Source: Streptomyces sp. NRRL S-37 (GTDB taxonomy: Bacteria; Actinomycetota; Actinomycetes; Streptomycetales; Streptomycetaceae). Taken from it: a DNA stretch of 64,000 bases. The stretch spans positions 62,001 through 126,000 of the forward strand of contig NZ_JOIZ01000013.1 in assembly GCF_000721605.1 (NCBI RefSeq), written 5' to 3'. Position numbers and translations under genes: made by a program. Positions 18,423-27,477 of this stretch are shown in pieces (the stretch's first letter is position 1; every line of letters begins with the position of its first letter). The notes under the pieces are model-generated. The model ran no database searches, was not told where the DNA came from, and saw nothing but the letters and a program-made list of their open reading frames with translations.

Positions 18423-18438
18423 ATGTTTACGCAAACAT
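18423..18438. promoter_or_regulatory. LacI operator 2, ATGTTTACGCAAACAT
   Basis: The same element as at 18378 with one central change (T to C). The centre-to-centre spacing of 45 bp is a little over four helical turns, compatible with two repressor dimers on related faces. It lies 77 bp ahead of the first permease start. Confidence 0.85.
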
Positions 18439-18514
18439 CACGTGCAGGGGGCATGCCGTCCGGCTCACGCGCCGGGCAGCCGCCGGTCCGGAACGGTGAC
18501 GAGCGAGGAACGAC

Positions 18515-19441
18515 ATGACGACGCTGCAACCGCCGGTGGACGCCGAGCCGAGGCCGGCGCCTCCCCCGGCGAGACGGGACCGCCGTTCCTGGACGGGATG
18601 GGGCTTCATCGGTCCCTTCGTGGCCGTGTTCGCCCTGGTCTTCCTGGCACCGATCGCGTACTCGGTCCATCTGAGCCTCTTCCGGGACCGGCTCATCGGC
18701 GGGACCACCTTCGTCGGCCTCGACAACTACCAGCAGGCGCTCCAGGACGACCGGTTCTGGGCGGCCCTCGGCCGGGTCTCGCTCTTCCTGTGCGTCCAGG
18801 TCCCGATCATGCTCGGCATCGCGCTGCTGGTGGCGCTGGCCCTGGACAGCGGCCGGCTCTACGGCAAGAGCTTCTTCCGCATCACGATCTTCCTGCCGTA
18901 CGCGGTGCCCGCGGTGGTCGCCACCCTCATGTGGGGCTTCATGTACGGCACGAAGTACGGCCTGGTCGGCGACATCAACGGGGCGTTCGGCGTCACGCTG
19001 CCCGACCCGCTCTCCCCCGACCTGGTGCTGGCCTCCATCGGCAACATCGTCACCTGGGAGTTCGTCGGCTACAACATGCTGATCTTCTACTCGGCGCTGC
19101 GCGTCATCCCGAACTCCCTGTACGAGGCGGCGGAGATCGACGGCGCCGGACAGATCCGCGTGATCACCGCGATCAAGCTGCCCGCCATCCGGGGCGCCCT
19201 GGTCATCGCGACGATCTTCTCCATCATCGGCAGCTTCCAGCTGTTCAACGAGCCGAACATCCTGCGTCCGCTCGCCCGCAACGCCCTCACCACCGACTAC
19301 ACGCCGAACTTCTACACGTACTCGCTGTCCTTCAACGGCCAGCAGCACAACTACTCCGCGACGGTGGCCATCATCATGGGCCTGATCACGATGGTGATCG
19401 CCTACGTCGTGCAGCTGCGCGGCATGCGCAAGGGAGCGTGA
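18515..19441 (+). CDS. Galactan locus ABC transporter permease (MalF-type)
   Basis: 308 aa. A Pro-rich cytoplasmic N-terminus is followed by six predicted helices (the first is GFIGPFVAVFALVFLAPIAY) and an EAA loop ([10 protein letters not shown]). First gene after the twin LacI operators. GAGGAACGAC lies ahead of the ATG. The downstream permease starts 4 bases after its stop. It is a CUT1 importer component for an oligosaccharide; the locus enzymes suggest beta-1,6-linked galacto-oligosaccharide. Confidence 0.93.
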   Translation: MTTLQPPVDAEPRPAPPPARRDRRSWTGWGFIGPFVAVFALVFLAPIAYSVHLSLFRDRLIGGTTFVGLDNYQQALQDDRFWAALGRVSLFLCVQVPIMLGIALLVALALDSGRLYGKSFFRITIFLPYAVPAVVATLMWGFMYGTKYGLVGDINGAFGVTLPDPLSPDLVLASIGNIVTWEFVGYNMLIFYSALRVIPNSLYEAAEIDGAGQIRVITAIKLPAIRGALVIATIFSIIGSFQLFNEPNILRPLARNALTTDYTPNFYTYSLSFNGQQHNYSATVAIIMGLITMVIAYVVQLRGMRKGA

Positions 19442-19445
19442 CCCG

Positions 19446-20387
19446 ATGAGCAGCCCTCTCACCACCGCCGCCCCGGCCGCCCCCGCCAAGGCCTCCGGCC
19501 GTGCCGCGCCACGGCTGCGCACGACGCGCCGGCACTCCGCCGGCAAGCCCCGGCGCAGCGTGCTGCTGACCGTGCTGACCTCCCTGGTCGTCCTCTACAC
19601 CGTCGTGCCGCTGGCCTGGCTGGCCGTCAACGCCACCAAGACGCAGGCGGGTCTGGCCGACTCGTCCGGGATGTGGTTCGCCGACGACTTCGCGCTGTGG
19701 GACAACCTCCGCGACACGTTCACCTACCACGACGGCGTGTTCACGCGCTGGCTGCTGAACACCCTGCTGTACGTGGTGCTGGGCGCCGGCGGGGCCACCC
19801 TCCTCGCGGTCCTCGGCGGCTACGCGCTGGCGAAGTTCGACTTCCCCGGCAAGCGCGGCGTCTTCGCCACGGTCATCGGCGCGGTGGCGGTGCCCGGCAC
19901 GGCCCTCGCGGTACCCACCTTCCTGATGTTCAGCGAGATGGGCCTGACCGACACCCCGTGGGCGGTGATCATCCCCTCGCTGGTCTCGCCGTTCGGCCTG
20001 TACCTGATGTGGGTGTTCGCCACCGAGGCCATCCCCACCGAACTCCTCGAGGCCGCCCGCATCGACGGGGCCGGCGAGGCGCGCACCTTCTTCACCGTCG
20101 CCCTCCCGCTGCTCGCCCCCGGCATCGTGACCGTGCTGCTGTTCACCACGGTCGCCACCTGGAACAACTACTTCCTGCCGCTGATCATGCTCAAGGACCC
20201 GGACTGGTACCCGCTGACGCTCGGTCTGAGCGCGTGGAACTCCCAGGCCGAGACCGTCGGCGGCGAGGTCGTCTTCAACCTGGTGATCACCGGTTCGCTG
20301 ATCACCATCCTGCCGCTCATCGCCGCGTTCCTGCTGCTCCAGAAGTACTGGCAGTCGGGTCTCGCCGCGGGCAGCGTCAAGGAGTGA
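19446..20387 (+). CDS. Galactan locus ABC transporter permease (MalG-type)
   Basis: 313 aa. A basic, Ala-rich N-terminal tail of about 35 residues is followed by six helices. The EAA loop is LEAARIDGAGE, and the typical C-terminus ALLLQKYWQSGLAAGSVKE-type ending is present. It is transcribed with the preceding permease (4-base gap). The binding-protein gene follows after 89 bases, an order (permeases before the binding protein) opposite to the GH1 locus upstream. Confidence 0.93.
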   Translation: MSSPLTTAAPAAPAKASGRAAPRLRTTRRHSAGKPRRSVLLTVLTSLVVLYTVVPLAWLAVNATKTQAGLADSSGMWFADDFALWDNLRDTFTYHDGVFTRWLLNTLLYVVLGAGGATLLAVLGGYALAKFDFPGKRGVFATVIGAVAVPGTALAVPTFLMFSEMGLTDTPWAVIIPSLVSPFGLYLMWVFATEAIPTELLEAARIDGAGEARTFFTVALPLLAPGIVTVLLFTTVATWNNYFLPLIMLKDPDWYPLTLGLSAWNSQAETVGGEVVFNLVITGSLITILPLIAAFLLLQKYWQSGLAAGSVKE

Positions 20388-20476
20388 CCGCGCGGCCCCC
20401 GGCCGCCCCCTCGGATCCGCACCCTCGCACCACCGCCCTCACCCCGTCCCGCCCACGAAGAAGTGGAAGCACCCTC

Positions 20477-21814
20477 ATGCGCAGAAACACCGGCCGCCTG
20501 CTGCGCGGCATCGCCCTCGTGTCCGCCATGGCCCTGGGAGCCACCGCCTGCGGCGGCTCCGACGACGGCTCCACCGGCGAGGCGGTCTCCGCCTCGGACG
20601 TCCAGGCGGCCCTGAAGAAGGGCGGCACGGTGACGGTGTGGGCCTGGGAGCCCACGCTGAAGACGGTCGCCGCCGACTTCGAGAAGAAGTACCCGAAGGT
20701 CAAGATCAACCTCGTCAGCGAGCGGTCGGGCGACAAGCACTACACCGCGCTGTCGAACGCGATATCGGCCGAGAAGGGCGTCCCGGACGTCGCGCAGGTC
20801 GAGTACTTCGCGGTGAACCAGTACGCCCTCGGCAAGGGTCTCACCGACCTGGCCCCCTTCGGCGCCGACAAGCTGGCCTCGAAGTACACGCCCGGTCCGT
20901 GGAACGCCGTGAGCGAGGGCGAGGCGGTCTACGGCCTGCCGATGGACTCCGGCCCGATGGCGATGTTCTACAACAAGAAGGTCTTCGACAAGCACAAGAT
21001 CGCCGTCCCGACGACCTGGGACGAGTACGTCGACGCCGCGCGCACGCTGCACAAGGCCGACCCCAAGGTCTACATCGCCAACGACGCGGGCGACGCCGGC
21101 TTCACCACCAGCATGCTGTGGCAGGCCGGTGCCCGTCCGTACAAGGTCGACGGCACCGACGTGAAGATCGACTTCAGTGGCGCGGAGGCCGAGAAGTACA
21201 CGGACACCTGGCAGCAGCTCATCGACGAGAAGCTCCTCGCCCCGGTCAACGGCTGGACCGACGAGTGGTACAAGGGCCTGGGCGACGGCACCATCGCCAC
21301 CCTGACCACCGGTGCCTGGATGCCCGCCAACTTCGTCAGCGGCGTGCCGAGCGCGGCCGGCGACTGGCGCGCGGCCCCGATGCCGGCCTGGACCGAGGGC
21401 GACAAGACCAGCGCGGAGAACGGCGGCAGCTCGCTGACCCTGCCCTCGCTCGGCAAGAACAAGGAACTCGCCTACGCCTTCGTGGAGTACGCGAACTCCG
21501 GTGACGGTGTCCACACCCGCGTCGAGCAGGGCGCCTTCCCCGCCACCAAGGCGGAACTGCAGTCCGCCGACTTCCAGAGCACCAAGTTCGACTACCTCGG
21601 TGGCCAGGAGGCGAACAAGATCTTCGCCGAGTCCGCCGCGAACGTCGCCGGCGACTGGTCGTACCTGCCGTTCCAGCAGTACGCCAACTCGGTCTTCAAC
21701 GACACGGTCGGCAAGGCCTACGTCTCGGGCACCACGCTCGCGGACGGCCTGAAGGCCTGGCAGGACGCCTCGGTGAAGTACGCCGAGGAGCAGGGCTTCA
21801 CCGTCGAGAAGTAG
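20477..21814 (+). CDS. Galactan locus ABC transporter substrate-binding lipoprotein
   Basis: 445 aa. Signal peptide with a lipobox ending at Cys25 (GATAC, followed by GGSDDGS), then a family-1 binding-protein fold (VTVWAWEP, MFYNKKVFDKHKI, TTWDEYVDAA). The ATG at 20477 is chosen because it opens the signal peptide; the longer open frame upstream runs antisense-like through the permease gene and is spurious. GAAGAAGTGGAAG precedes it. A strong hairpin follows the stop codon. Ligand inferred to be a galacto-oligosaccharide. Confidence 0.94.
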   Translation: MRRNTGRLLRGIALVSAMALGATACGGSDDGSTGEAVSASDVQAALKKGGTVTVWAWEPTLKTVAADFEKKYPKVKINLVSERSGDKHYTALSNAISAEKGVPDVAQVEYFAVNQYALGKGLTDLAPFGADKLASKYTPGPWNAVSEGEAVYGLPMDSGPMAMFYNKKVFDKHKIAVPTTWDEYVDAARTLHKADPKVYIANDAGDAGFTTSMLWQAGARPYKVDGTDVKIDFSGAEAEKYTDTWQQLIDEKLLAPVNGWTDEWYKGLGDGTIATLTTGAWMPANFVSGVPSAAGDWRAAPMPAWTEGDKTSAENGGSSLTLPSLGKNKELAYAFVEYANSGDGVHTRVEQGAFPATKAELQSADFQSTKFDYLGGQEANKIFAESAANVAGDWSYLPFQQYANSVFNDTVGKAYVSGTTLADGLKAWQDASVKYAEEQGFTVEK

Positions 21815-21821
21815 CACCCGT

Positions 21822-21853
21822 CGGGCGGCGCGCACCATCCCGCGCGCCGCCCG
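21822..21853 (+). terminator. Intercistronic hairpin between binding protein and GH42
   Basis: A perfect 12-bp G/C stem (arms 21822-21833 and 21842-21853) with an 8-base loop starts seven bases after the binding-protein stop and ends 24 bases before the GH42 start. Such hairpins often act as partial terminators or protect upstream mRNA so that the binding protein is made in excess; that role is inferred here. Confidence 0.6.
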
Positions 21854-21877
21854 GCGCCCCCACCCGGAAGGACCGCC

Positions 21878-23920
21878 ATGATCTCCACCCTCCTGTCCCG
21901 CACCGGCGGGGCGGACGGTGCCCCCGCCCCCCGTCTCGTCTACGGCGCCGACTACAACCCCGAGCAGTGGCCCCGCACCGTGTGGGAGGAGGACGTCCGG
22001 CTGATGCGCGAGGCCGGCGTGAACCTCGTGTCCGTGGGGATCTTCTCCTGGGCCCGGCTGCAACCGGCCGAGGACACCTGGGACTTCGCCTGGCTCGACG
22101 AGGTGATGGACCTGCTGCACGCCGGCGGCGTCGGCGTCGACCTCGCCACCGCCACCGCCTCCCCGCCGCCCTGGCTCACCACCGCCCACCCGGAGATCCT
22201 CCCGGTCACGGCCACCGGCGAGACCCTGTGGCCGGGGGCGCGCCAGCACTGGCGGCCCACCTCGCCCGTCTTCCGCCGGTACGCGCTGCGCCTGGTCCGG
22301 GAGCTGGCGACCCGCTACGCCGGTCATCCGGCGCTCGTCGCCTGGCACGTCAACAACGAGCTGGGCTGCCACAACGTCTACGACTACTCCGACGACGCGG
22401 CCCGTGCCTTCCGCGACTGGCTGCGCGCCCGCTACGCCACGCTGGAGGAGCTCAACACCGCCTGGGGCACGGCCTTCTGGTCGCAGCGGTACACCGACTG
22501 GGAGCAGATCCTGCCGCCGCGGCTGGCCGCCTCCCACCCCAACCCCACCCAGCAGCTCGACTTCAAGCGCTTCTCCTCGGACGTGCTCAAGGAGCACCTG
22601 CGCGCCGAGCGGGAGATCCTGCGGGAGCTCACCCCGGACGTCCCCGTCACCACCAACTTCATGCTGACGGGCGGCATCAAGGGCATGAACTACCCGGACT
22701 GGGCGGGCGAGGTCGACTTCGTCTCCAACGACCACTACGTCCACCCCGGCCCGCAGGACCGCGACGAGCTGTCCTTCTCCGCCAACCTCACCAGCGGCAT
22801 CTCCGGCGGGCGGCCCTGGTTCCTGATGGAGCACTCCACCAGCGCCGTCAACTGGCAGCCCGTCAACGTGGCCAAGCGCCCCGGTGACCTGGCCCGCGAC
22901 TCGCTGCTGCACGTCGCCCACGGAGCCGACGCGGTCTGCTTCTTCCAGTGGCGGCAGTCGGCGGCGGGCGCCGAGAAGTACCACTCGGCGATGGTCCCGC
23001 ACGCCGGCGCGAACAGCGAGCTGTTCCGCGCGGTGGCCGCGCTCGGCGCCACCCTCGAGACCCTCGCCCCGGTCACCGGGTCCGAGCGGGAGCCCGCCCG
23101 GGTCGGCATCCTCTACGACTGGGAGTCGTGGTGGGCGAGCGAGCAGGACTCCCACCCCACCTCCCTGCTCGACTACCGGCAGGAGGCGCTCGACTGGTAC
23201 TCGGCGCTCCTCGCCCTCGGCGTCCGCGCCGACCTCGTCACCACCCGGGCCGACCTTCACCGCCACCAGGTGCTGATCGCCCCTGTGCTGCACATGGTCC
23301 CCGCCGGCCTGGCGAAGGCCCTCACCCGGTACGCCGAACAGGGCGGCCATCTGATCACCACGTACTTCTCCGGTGTCGTCGACGAGCACGACCACGTCTG
23401 GCTCGGCGGTTATCCCGGCGCCCTGCGGGATCTGCTCGGCATCCGCATCGAGGAGTTCGGCCCGCTGCTCGCCGGTGACCGTGTGGAGCTCGACGACGGC
23501 ACGACCGGCACCCTGTGGACCGACCGGATCACCGTGACCGATGCCGGGACCGAGGTCCTGGCCCGCTACCGCACCGGCGAGCAGGCGGGCAGGCCCGCCG
23601 TCACCCGGCGGCCGGCGGGCGGGGGTTCCGCCGCGTACGTGTCCACCCGGCTCGGTGTCGAGGGGCTCACCGCGCTGCTGCCCCGGCTGCTGGAGCCGGC
23701 CGGCGTGGAGAGCGAACTGCCCGCCGAGGTACGGGGGCTGGTCGAGCCGGTCGTACGCCGGGGTCACGGGGTCCGGTTCCTGTTCCTGGTGAACCGCACC
23801 GACGGCACCGTCCCGGTGCGCGGTCTCGACGGGGAGGTCCTCGTCGGCACCACCGGCGCCGACGGCGTCCTCACGCTCGGGCCCCGCGCGGTCGCCGTAC
23901 TGCGGCAGCCGGCCGCCTGA
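21878..23920 (+). CDS. GH42 beta-galactosidase
   Basis: 680 aa, normal for GH42. YGADYNPEQWP opens the TIM barrel, the acid/base Glu lies in WHVNNELGC (about residue 161) and the nucleophile in WFLMEHSTSAVNW (about 316). A trimerisation and a C-terminal beta domain follow. No signal peptide, so cytosolic; it hydrolyses galacto-oligosaccharides taken up by the adjacent ABC system. GGAAGG precedes the ATG. It lies downstream of the binding protein and the 21822 hairpin, and is separated from the GH30 gene by a second hairpin. Confidence 0.94.
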   Translation: MISTLLSRTGGADGAPAPRLVYGADYNPEQWPRTVWEEDVRLMREAGVNLVSVGIFSWARLQPAEDTWDFAWLDEVMDLLHAGGVGVDLATATASPPPWLTTAHPEILPVTATGETLWPGARQHWRPTSPVFRRYALRLVRELATRYAGHPALVAWHVNNELGCHNVYDYSDDAARAFRDWLRARYATLEELNTAWGTAFWSQRYTDWEQILPPRLAASHPNPTQQLDFKRFSSDVLKEHLRAEREILRELTPDVPVTTNFMLTGGIKGMNYPDWAGEVDFVSNDHYVHPGPQDRDELSFSANLTSGISGGRPWFLMEHSTSAVNWQPVNVAKRPGDLARDSLLHVAHGADAVCFFQWRQSAAGAEKYHSAMVPHAGANSELFRAVAALGATLETLAPVTGSEREPARVGILYDWESWWASEQDSHPTSLLDYRQEALDWYSALLALGVRADLVTTRADLHRHQVLIAPVLHMVPAGLAKALTRYAEQGGHLITTYFSGVVDEHDHVWLGGYPGALRDLLGIRIEEFGPLLAGDRVELDDGTTGTLWTDRITVTDAGTEVLARYRTGEQAGRPAVTRRPAGGGSAAYVSTRLGVEGLTALLPRLLEPAGVESELPAEVRGLVEPVVRRGHGVRFLFLVNRTDGTVPVRGLDGEVLVGTTGADGVLTLGPRAVAVLRQPAA

Positions 23921-23937
23921 CACCCGCCCCCACCACT

Positions 23938-23968
23938 CCCCCGGAACGGCACGCACCCGTTCCGGGGG
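23938..23968 (+). terminator. Hairpin between GH42 and GH30 genes
   Basis: A perfect 12-bp stem (CCCCCGGAACGG at 23938-23949 and its complement at 23957-23968) with a 7-base loop. It should terminate or attenuate transcription ahead of the secreted GH30 gene. Confidence 0.7.
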
Positions 23969-24051
23969 CCGTCCCCTCCCGCCGCGGCAGCCGGTGCGGC
24001 GGGAGGGTCCACCGAAGCGCGACCACACACCTCCATGTTGGGAGCACACCG

Positions 24052-26091
24052 ATGGCACGCCGCACCCGCACCAGACGGCTCCTCACGGCCACCGGGCTCA
24101 CCGCAGCCCTGGCCACCGGGACCGCCCTGATCCCCGGGCCGACGTCCGCCGCCCAGGCCGCGGACCTCCCCTCCGTCACCGTCCGGCCCGACCCCTCCTA
24201 CCAGCAGGAGGAGTTCGAGGGCTGGGGCACCAGCCTCGTCTGGTTCGCCAACGCCACCGGCGACTACCCGCCTCAGATCCGCGAGAAGCTCGCACGGCTC
24301 CTGTTCGGCGACGACGGCCTCGCCCTGAACATCGCCCGGTACAACATCGGCGGCGGCAACGCCCCCGACGTGAAGGACTACCTGCGGGCCGGCGGCGCGG
24401 TCGAGGGCTGGTGGAAGGCGCCCGCGGGCACCACCCGCGAGGACACCGACTGGTGGGACGCCGAGGACCCCGCCGACTGGAACGAGGACGCCGACGCCAC
24501 CCAGCGGTGGTGGGTGGACCGCATCAAGAAGGACATCACCCACTGGGAGACCTTCAGCAACTCCCCGCCCTGGTTCATGACCGTCAGCGGCTACGTGTCC
24601 GGCGGGTTCGACGCCACCGCCGACCAGTTGAAGACCGAGTCGGTCGACGACTTCGCCGCCTACCTGGCGGGCGCCACCAAGCGGCTGGAGAAGGCGCACG
24701 GCATCAAGGTCGACACCGTCGACCCCTTCAACGAACCGAACACCAACTACTGGAGCACTCGCCTCGGCGCGGACGGCGAACCCGTCGGCGGACGCCAGGA
24801 GGGCGCCCACATCGGTCCCGGACTCCAGGAGAAGGTGCTCCACGCGCTCGCCCCGGCGCTGAAGAAGGCGAGGACCAAGGCGGAGATCTCCGCCATGGAC
24901 GAGACCAACCCGTCGATCTTCGCGCAGAACTGGAACTCCTACTCGCCCGAGGCGCGTGACCTCGTCGGCCAGATGAACGTCCACACCTACGGCACCGGTC
25001 AGCGCACCACCGTGCGCGACATCGCCAAGGCCGAGGACAAACGGCTGTGGATGAGCGAGGTCGAGGGCGACTGGGGCGACGGACAGAGCTTCACGGACAT
25101 GCGCCCCGGTCTCGGCCTCGCCCAGCGCATCGTCGACGACCTGCGCGAACTGGAGCCGCGCGCCTGGGTGTTCTGGCAGCCCGTCGAGGACCACGACAAC
25201 ATGAGGCCCGGCGGCGAGTCCGCCGAGGGCGGCAACTGGGGCGAGATCCAGCTCCCCTTCAGCTGCACCTCGGAGGACACCCTCGAGACCTGCCCGATCC
25301 GCACCAACACCAAGTTCGACACCGCCCGCAACTTCACCCACTTCATCAAGCCGGGCGACCGGCTGATCAAGGTGGACGACACCTCCAGCGCGGCGGCGGT
25401 GACGAAGAACGGCAAGGGCGCCTCGCTCGTCCACGTCAACAGCACCACCGAGGCGCGCGACGTCACCCTCGACCTGTCCAAGTTCCGCACCGTCGGCCGG
25501 AACGCGACCGTCACGCCCGTGGTGACCAGCGCCGACGGCAAGCTGGAGCGGCACCGGCCGATCAAGGTCACCGACCGTGCGGCCACCTTCACCGTGCCCG
25601 CACAGTCGGTGACGTCCTTCGTCGTCAAGGGCGTCTCCGGCGTCGCGAAGGACGCCCCGCTGCTGCGCAAGGGCCACACGTACACCCTGACCGGCGTGCA
25701 GAGCGGCAAGGCGGTCACCGTCGCGGACGACGGCACGCACCTCGTCATCGGCACCGGCGACGGCTCCGCCTCCCAGCGGTGGCGGCTGAGCGCGGTGCGC
25801 CCCGACGACGGCGTGCGGGAGCGCTACGAGTTCACCAGCCCGGTGGACGGCGAGCGGCTGGCCGTGCGCGACGACGTCCCGGTGACCGAACCGCACACCG
25901 GCGAGCGGGACCCGGCCGCCGAATGGATCATGTCCACGACGGGCGACGGCACCTGGACCCTGGTCAACGCGGCCACCGGCCGCCTCCTGGAGGTCGGCGG
26001 GCAGGCCACGCACGAGGGCGCCGCGGTCACGACGTGGCAGCCCAACTCCGGTTCCAACCAGCGCTGGACGGTCACGGACGTCACGGACTGA
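24052..26091 (+). CDS. Secreted GH30 endo-beta-1,6-galactanase with ricin-type C-terminal domain
   Basis: 679 aa. Signal peptide of about 38 residues (RRTRTRRLLTATGLTAALAT, ending AAQA). The catalytic domain opens with EEFEGWGTSLVWFA, has IARYNIGGGNA, the acid/base in DPFNEPNTNYW (about residue 226) and the nucleophile in LWMSEVEGDW (about 334). This combination fits subfamily GH30_5, whose characterised streptomycete members are endo-beta-1,6-galactanases acting on arabinogalactan side chains. A beta-sandwich follows, and residues about 540-679 look like a ricin-B/CBM13-type module (SASQRWRL, SNQRWTV). It would feed galacto-oligosaccharides to the adjacent transporter and GH42 enzyme. The upstream open frame is not part of the protein. 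Confidence 0.9.
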   Translation: MARRTRTRRLLTATGLTAALATGTALIPGPTSAAQAADLPSVTVRPDPSYQQEEFEGWGTSLVWFANATGDYPPQIREKLARLLFGDDGLALNIARYNIGGGNAPDVKDYLRAGGAVEGWWKAPAGTTREDTDWWDAEDPADWNEDADATQRWWVDRIKKDITHWETFSNSPPWFMTVSGYVSGGFDATADQLKTESVDDFAAYLAGATKRLEKAHGIKVDTVDPFNEPNTNYWSTRLGADGEPVGGRQEGAHIGPGLQEKVLHALAPALKKARTKAEISAMDETNPSIFAQNWNSYSPEARDLVGQMNVHTYGTGQRTTVRDIAKAEDKRLWMSEVEGDWGDGQSFTDMRPGLGLAQRIVDDLRELEPRAWVFWQPVEDHDNMRPGGESAEGGNWGEIQLPFSCTSEDTLETCPIRTNTKFDTARNFTHFIKPGDRLIKVDDTSSAAAVTKNGKGASLVHVNSTTEARDVTLDLSKFRTVGRNATVTPVVTSADGKLERHRPIKVTDRAATFTVPAQSVTSFVVKGVSGVAKDAPLLRKGHTYTLTGVQSGKAVTVADDGTHLVIGTGDGSASQRWRLSAVRPDDGVRERYEFTSPVDGERLAVRDDVPVTEPHTGERDPAAEWIMSTTGDGTWTLVNAATGRLLEVGGQATHEGAAVTTWQPNSGSNQRWTVTDVTD

Positions 26092-26104
26092 CCGGTCCGT
26101 CCGC

Positions 26105-26140
26105 GTCCGGCCGCACCACCGCCCGGTGGTGCGGCCGGAC
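26105..26140. terminator. Bidirectional terminator hairpin between GH30 and VWA genes
   Basis: A perfect 17-bp inverted repeat (26105-26121 and 26124-26140) lies between two convergent genes, 13 bases after the GH30 stop. It can serve both strands. Confidence 0.75.
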
Positions 26141-26211
26141 ACCGACGCCGACCGGGAGCGGAGCCACCGGCCGCCGGACACCGCGCGGAGCCGAGCGGGT
26201 CCGGGCGCCGT

Positions 26212-27477
26212 TCACCGGGCTCCGGTCTCCGCGCCGATGGTCACCACGCGGGCCCAGTCGGGCGGGGTGTCCGGTACGTAGTCGGGGTCGTCCTCGTCCC
26301 ATGACTCCCCCACGCGGGGGAACAGGCCCACCACCGTCCGGCACGGTGGCCGGGTGTCCGGCCAGGGTGTCTGTCCGTCGGTGAGGACGACCACGACATC
26401 CGGCCGGAGCCGGGACCCGAGGGCCCTGGCGAAGCCGCTCCGCAGGTCCGTACCGCCACCGCCCGTCAGCGGTATGCCCTCGGCGCCGCACAGCCGGTGC
26501 ACCCGGCCGGCCGCCGCGTCGCAGGACACCACGGAGACCATGTCGCGGCGGCCGCCCACGGCCCGGGAGATCGCGGTGACCTCCAGCAGCGCGCTGCCCA
26601 GTTCGGTGTCGCTGACCGAGCCCGAGGTGTCGATGACGACCGCCACCCGGGGCGGGGTGCGCCGCAGACTCGGCAGTACGGCACCGGGCACCCCGGCCGA
26701 CCGCCGGGACGGCCGCCCGTAGCTGTAGTCGTCCCCTGCGCCCGAGCCGGAGACCGCCGAGCGGAGCGCCGCGCCCAGCAGGTCCCGCCAGGGCTGCGGC
26801 GGATGGAACGCCTTCTCCGCCCACCGCCGCCAGCCCTGCGGCGCGTCGCCCGGCCGGGCGTTGATGCCCTGCGCCACGCGGAAGCGCACGGCGTCGCGTT
26901 CCTGCTCACTGAGCCCGTGGGCGCCGTCCGGGCCGAGGTCCCAGTCCCGTGCGAGTCCGTCGGCGCCGCTGCCGCAGTCCAGCCAGACCAGGCCCTGGGT
27001 GTACGGGCCGAGCGTGAACTGGCGCAGGTAGTCCTCCATCAGCTCTCCGGAGGTGAGCCCCAGGGTGCTCGGCAGCACCACGTCCTCGGGGCGTGCCAGC
27101 CCGTCGCCGTAGATGTCGTCGTTGATCTCGCAGTCGGCGGCGATGTTCATCCGCAGCCGCTCCCCCGGGCCGTGCAGTCCGCGTTCGCGGGCGACGCGGT
27201 CGCTGCGTCCGTGGTGGTCGCGCAGCAGGTGCGACACCTCGTGCACCCAGACGCCGGCGAGTTCCTCCTCCGGTGTGGCGGCCACGAACGCCGGTGAGAC
27301 ATAGCAGCGCCAGTGCCGGTCGACGGCCATCGTGGGGACGCGCCGGGACTCGACGGGGTGCAGCGCGAACAGTGCCGTGGCGAGGTAGGGGCGGGCGCGG
27401 GCGGCCTGCAGCCGGGCGGTGAGCAGCTTGTCGAGGTCGAGCGCGGGGGCCGGGGTCTTCGGCGGGCGGGTGGTCAT
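26212..27477 (-). CDS. DUF2201-like zincin plus VWA-domain protein
   Basis: 421 aa. The N-terminal half carries WVHEVSHLLRDHHG (about residues 78-91), an HExxH-type zinc metallopeptidase motif, and NIAADCEINDD, which together mark the putative metallopeptidase domain of the DUF2201 family. The C-terminal part has a VWA/MIDAS motif, VVIDTSGSVSDTE (about 265), and VVLTDGQTPW. It overlaps the upstream MoxR gene by ATGA. MoxR-VWA pairs usually act as chaperone-like modules assembling or inserting cofactors in partner complexes, or as conflict systems. The peptidase motif looks complete, but catalysis is unproven. Confidence 0.87.
   Translation of the reverse strand: MTTRPPKTPAPALDLDKLLTARLQAARARPYLATALFALHPVESRRVPTMAVDRHWRCYVSPAFVAATPEEELAGVWVHEVSHLLRDHHGRSDRVARERGLHGPGERLRMNIAADCEINDDIYGDGLARPEDVVLPSTLGLTSGELMEDYLRQFTLGPYTQGLVWLDCGSGADGLARDWDLGPDGAHGLSEQERDAVRFRVAQGINARPGDAPQGWRRWAEKAFHPPQPWRDLLGAALRSAVSGSGAGDDYSYGRPSRRSAGVPGAVLPSLRRTPPRVAVVIDTSGSVSDTELGSALLEVTAISRAVGGRRDMVSVVSCDAAAGRVHRLCGAEGIPLTGGGGTDLRSGFARALGSRLRPDVVVVLTDGQTPWPDTRPPCRTVVGLFPRVGESWDEDDPDYVPDTPPDWARVVTIGAETGAR

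Noticed and set aside
23515..24051. Upstream extension of the GH30 frame
   Set aside because: Runs in another frame through the GH42 gene; the signal peptide starts at 24052.
20168..24058. 1296-aa open frame on the minus strand
   Set aside because: It is antisense to well-recognised genes (GH42, binding protein) and consists of Arg/Gly/Val-rich sequence typical of spurious frames in GC-rich DNA.
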